DNA from: an uncultured Candidatus Melainabacteria bacterium
GTDB lineage: Bacteria > Cyanobacteriota > Vampirovibrionia > Gastranaerophilales > Gastranaerophilaceae
Direction of reading: 5' to 3'
DNA length: 32,503 nt
NCBI GenBank assembly: GCA_937895785.1
Contig: CALBKW010000023.1
Span: forward strand, 1-32,503
Below are positions 31,455-32,503 of the stretch, in pieces (the first letter of the stretch is position 1; every line of letters begins with the position of its first letter). A model generated the notes under the pieces. It made no database searches and was not told the origin of the DNA. It saw nothing but the letters and a program-made list of their open reading frames with translations. The position numbers and the translations under genes were made by a program.

Positions 31455-31460
31455 TATAAT
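31455..31460 (+). promoter_or_regulatory. -10 element of glgC
   Basis: Perfect TATAAT, 37 nt before ATG 31498. TTGTGA at 31434-31439 is a possible -35 with a short 15-bp spacer. GAGG at 31488-31491 is the ribosome site. Confidence 0.5.
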
Positions 31461-31497
31461 TGTAAATGTATTGTATAAGTAAGTAGTGAGGTACAAA

Positions 31498-32503
31498 ATG
31501 TCAATTGATGACGCATTAGTTATGATTTTAGCAGGCGGTGAAGGTAAAAGACTTTATCCGTTAACAAAGGATCGTGCAAAACCAGCAGTTCCATTCGGAG
31601 GTCGTTATAGAATTATCGACTTTGTTTTGAACAATTTTATCAACTCTGGTTTTTACAAAATTAAAGTTTTAACACAATACAAATCTGACTCACTAAACCA
31701 ACATATTTCTCGTGGTTATGCATTGTCACCATTCTTAGACCAATATGTAGATTTAGTTCCAGCTCAAATGAGAACTGGTAGTGATTGGTATAGAGGAACA
31801 GCAGATGCTGTATTCCAAAACGTTTTACACATCGTTGACGCAGATCCTACTTATGTTTGTGTATTTGGCGGTGACCACATTTACAAAATGGATGTTTCAC
31901 AAATGTTAGACTTCCACAAACAAAGAAATGCCGCATTAACTATTGCAGCTATTCCTATTCCAATTGAAGAAGCTTCTGAATTTGGTATTATGGAAGTTGA
32001 TGATAATTGGAAATTAACAAACTTTGTAGAAAAACCAAAAACAAAACCAAAATCAATTCCAGGAAACCCTAATATGTGCTTAGCTTCAATGGGTAATTAC
32101 ATTTTTGGTAAAGACATCTTGTTAGATGCTTTGTATAGAGATAACAAAATTGAAGACTCTAGTCATGACTTTGGTAAAAACGTAATCCCAATGATGTTAA
32201 ACGAAGGTCAACCAGTTTACGTTTATAACTTTAAAGAAAACTCATTCCCAGGAATGTCTGATGCTGAACGTGGCTACTGGAAAGATGTTGGAAACGTTGA
32301 TGCATACTGGCAAGCTAACATGGATTTATTAGATTCATGCCCAGAATTAAACTTATACGCTAAAGAATGGCCATTAAGAACATTCAACTACAATTACCCA
32401 CCAGCTAAATTTATTTGGCAAGAAGGTGACAGAGTTGGTATGGCAACAAACTCAATGGTTTCTGAAGGCTGTATCATTTCTGGTGGTGGCTTATCAAGAT
32501 GTG
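31498..32503 (+). CDS. glgC: Glucose-1-phosphate adenylyltransferase (5' part)
   Basis: ADP-glucose pyrophosphorylase, the committing enzyme of glycogen synthesis (glucose-1-phosphate + ATP to ADP-glucose). 335 codons are in the window; the gene runs off the end, leaving the C-terminal beta-helix incomplete (family length about 420-430). The N-terminus MSIDDALVMILAGGEGKRLY is the nucleotide-binding loop, with LTKDRAKPAVPFGGRYRIID following. FGGDHIYKMD carries the metal-binding Asp; FVEKPK is the sugar-phosphate-binding Lys segment; ERGYWKDVGNVDAYWQANMD is typical. The sequence style resembles cyanobacterial and plant enzymes. ATG 31498 has GAGG 6 nt upstream. A 339-nt non-coding region precedes it, which could hold regulation. 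Confidence 0.94.
   Translation, partial: MSIDDALVMILAGGEGKRLYPLTKDRAKPAVPFGGRYRIIDFVLNNFINSGFYKIKVLTQYKSDSLNQHISRGYALSPFLDQYVDLVPAQMRTGSDWYRGTADAVFQNVLHIVDADPTYVCVFGGDHIYKMDVSQMLDFHKQRNAALTIAAIPIPIEEASEFGIMEVDDNWKLTNFVEKPKTKPKSIPGNPNMCLASMGNYIFGKDILLDALYRDNKIEDSSHDFGKNVIPMMLNEGQPVYVYNFKENSFPGMSDAERGYWKDVGNVDAYWQANMDLLDSCPELNLYAKEWPLRTFNYNYPPAKFIWQEGDRVGMATNSMVSEGCIISGGGLSRC

Noticed and set aside
1..32503. tRNA, rRNA, prophage, IS element or toxin-antitoxin pair
   Set aside because: No tRNA T-loop pattern in context, no rRNA-like sequence, no transposase, integrase or paired small toxin gene was recognised on either strand.

Overview
The window is low-GC, gene-dense bacterial chromosome with no phage, IS element, CRISPR array, tRNA or rRNA that I can see. 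The gene set suggests an anaerobic, gut-type relative of the cyanobacteria (Candidatus Melainabacteria / Gastranaerophilales): cyanobacterial-style GlgC, a fused radical-SAM/DUF2344 protein followed by an RNase E/G, AsmA and ArsP_2 proteins, AT-rich codons and frequent TTG/GTG starts. This is inference from remembered family distributions; no search was possible.

Layout. 1-2.0 kb: the 5' part of rimO (minus strand) divergent from rmuC. 2.1-6.6 kb: an unrecognised 187-aa protein with a sigma-28-like promoter, then a 1261-aa AsmA protein. 6.7-8.8 kb: a marR-type regulator with an inverted repeat over its own start region, then a 14-TM MFS exporter. 8.8-9.7 kb: two small Cys-rich proteins (TSCPD and C_GCAxxG_C_C) transcribed divergently across a perfect 26-bp palindrome. 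9.7-13.0 kb: a TPR protein, a possible minus-strand small RNA, and a NarL-type regulator/histidine kinase pair. 13.1-14.9 kb: galE with a small membrane protein, then a double zinc-ribbon protein. 14.9-19.4 kb (minus): an aminotransferase and an ABC-F ATPase as a pair, an ArsB/NhaD-type carrier, and a small hypothetical.

19.46-23.07 kb is the most interesting part. A leaderless 23-codon reading frame with four Cys codons is followed by a strong intrinsic terminator with a competing alternative fold. Behind it lie a cystathionine gamma-lyase-like gene, a cystathionine beta-synthase/cysteine synthase-like gene and a DAACS symporter. I read this as a cysteine-responsive transcription attenuator controlling reverse transsulfuration and probably uptake of a sulfur amino acid.

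23.1-28.3 kb: a small hypothetical, the radical-SAM/DUF2344 fusion, RNase E/G and a membrane-anchored protein in one run. 28.2-29.8 kb: an ArsP_2-type exporter divergent from a small secreted protein, then a 44-aa membrane peptide. 29.9-32.5 kb: a DUF2971 protein, a minus-strand cupin, a 339-nt non-coding region and the 5' part of glgC.

Two themes recur. First, four starts (9200, 19494, 29247, 29952) lie exactly 6 nt after a -10-like hexamer and lack a Shine-Dalgarno sequence, which points to leaderless mRNAs. Second, long GC-rich hairpins with GGCG/GCGC near the stem base end many transcription units in otherwise AT-rich DNA.
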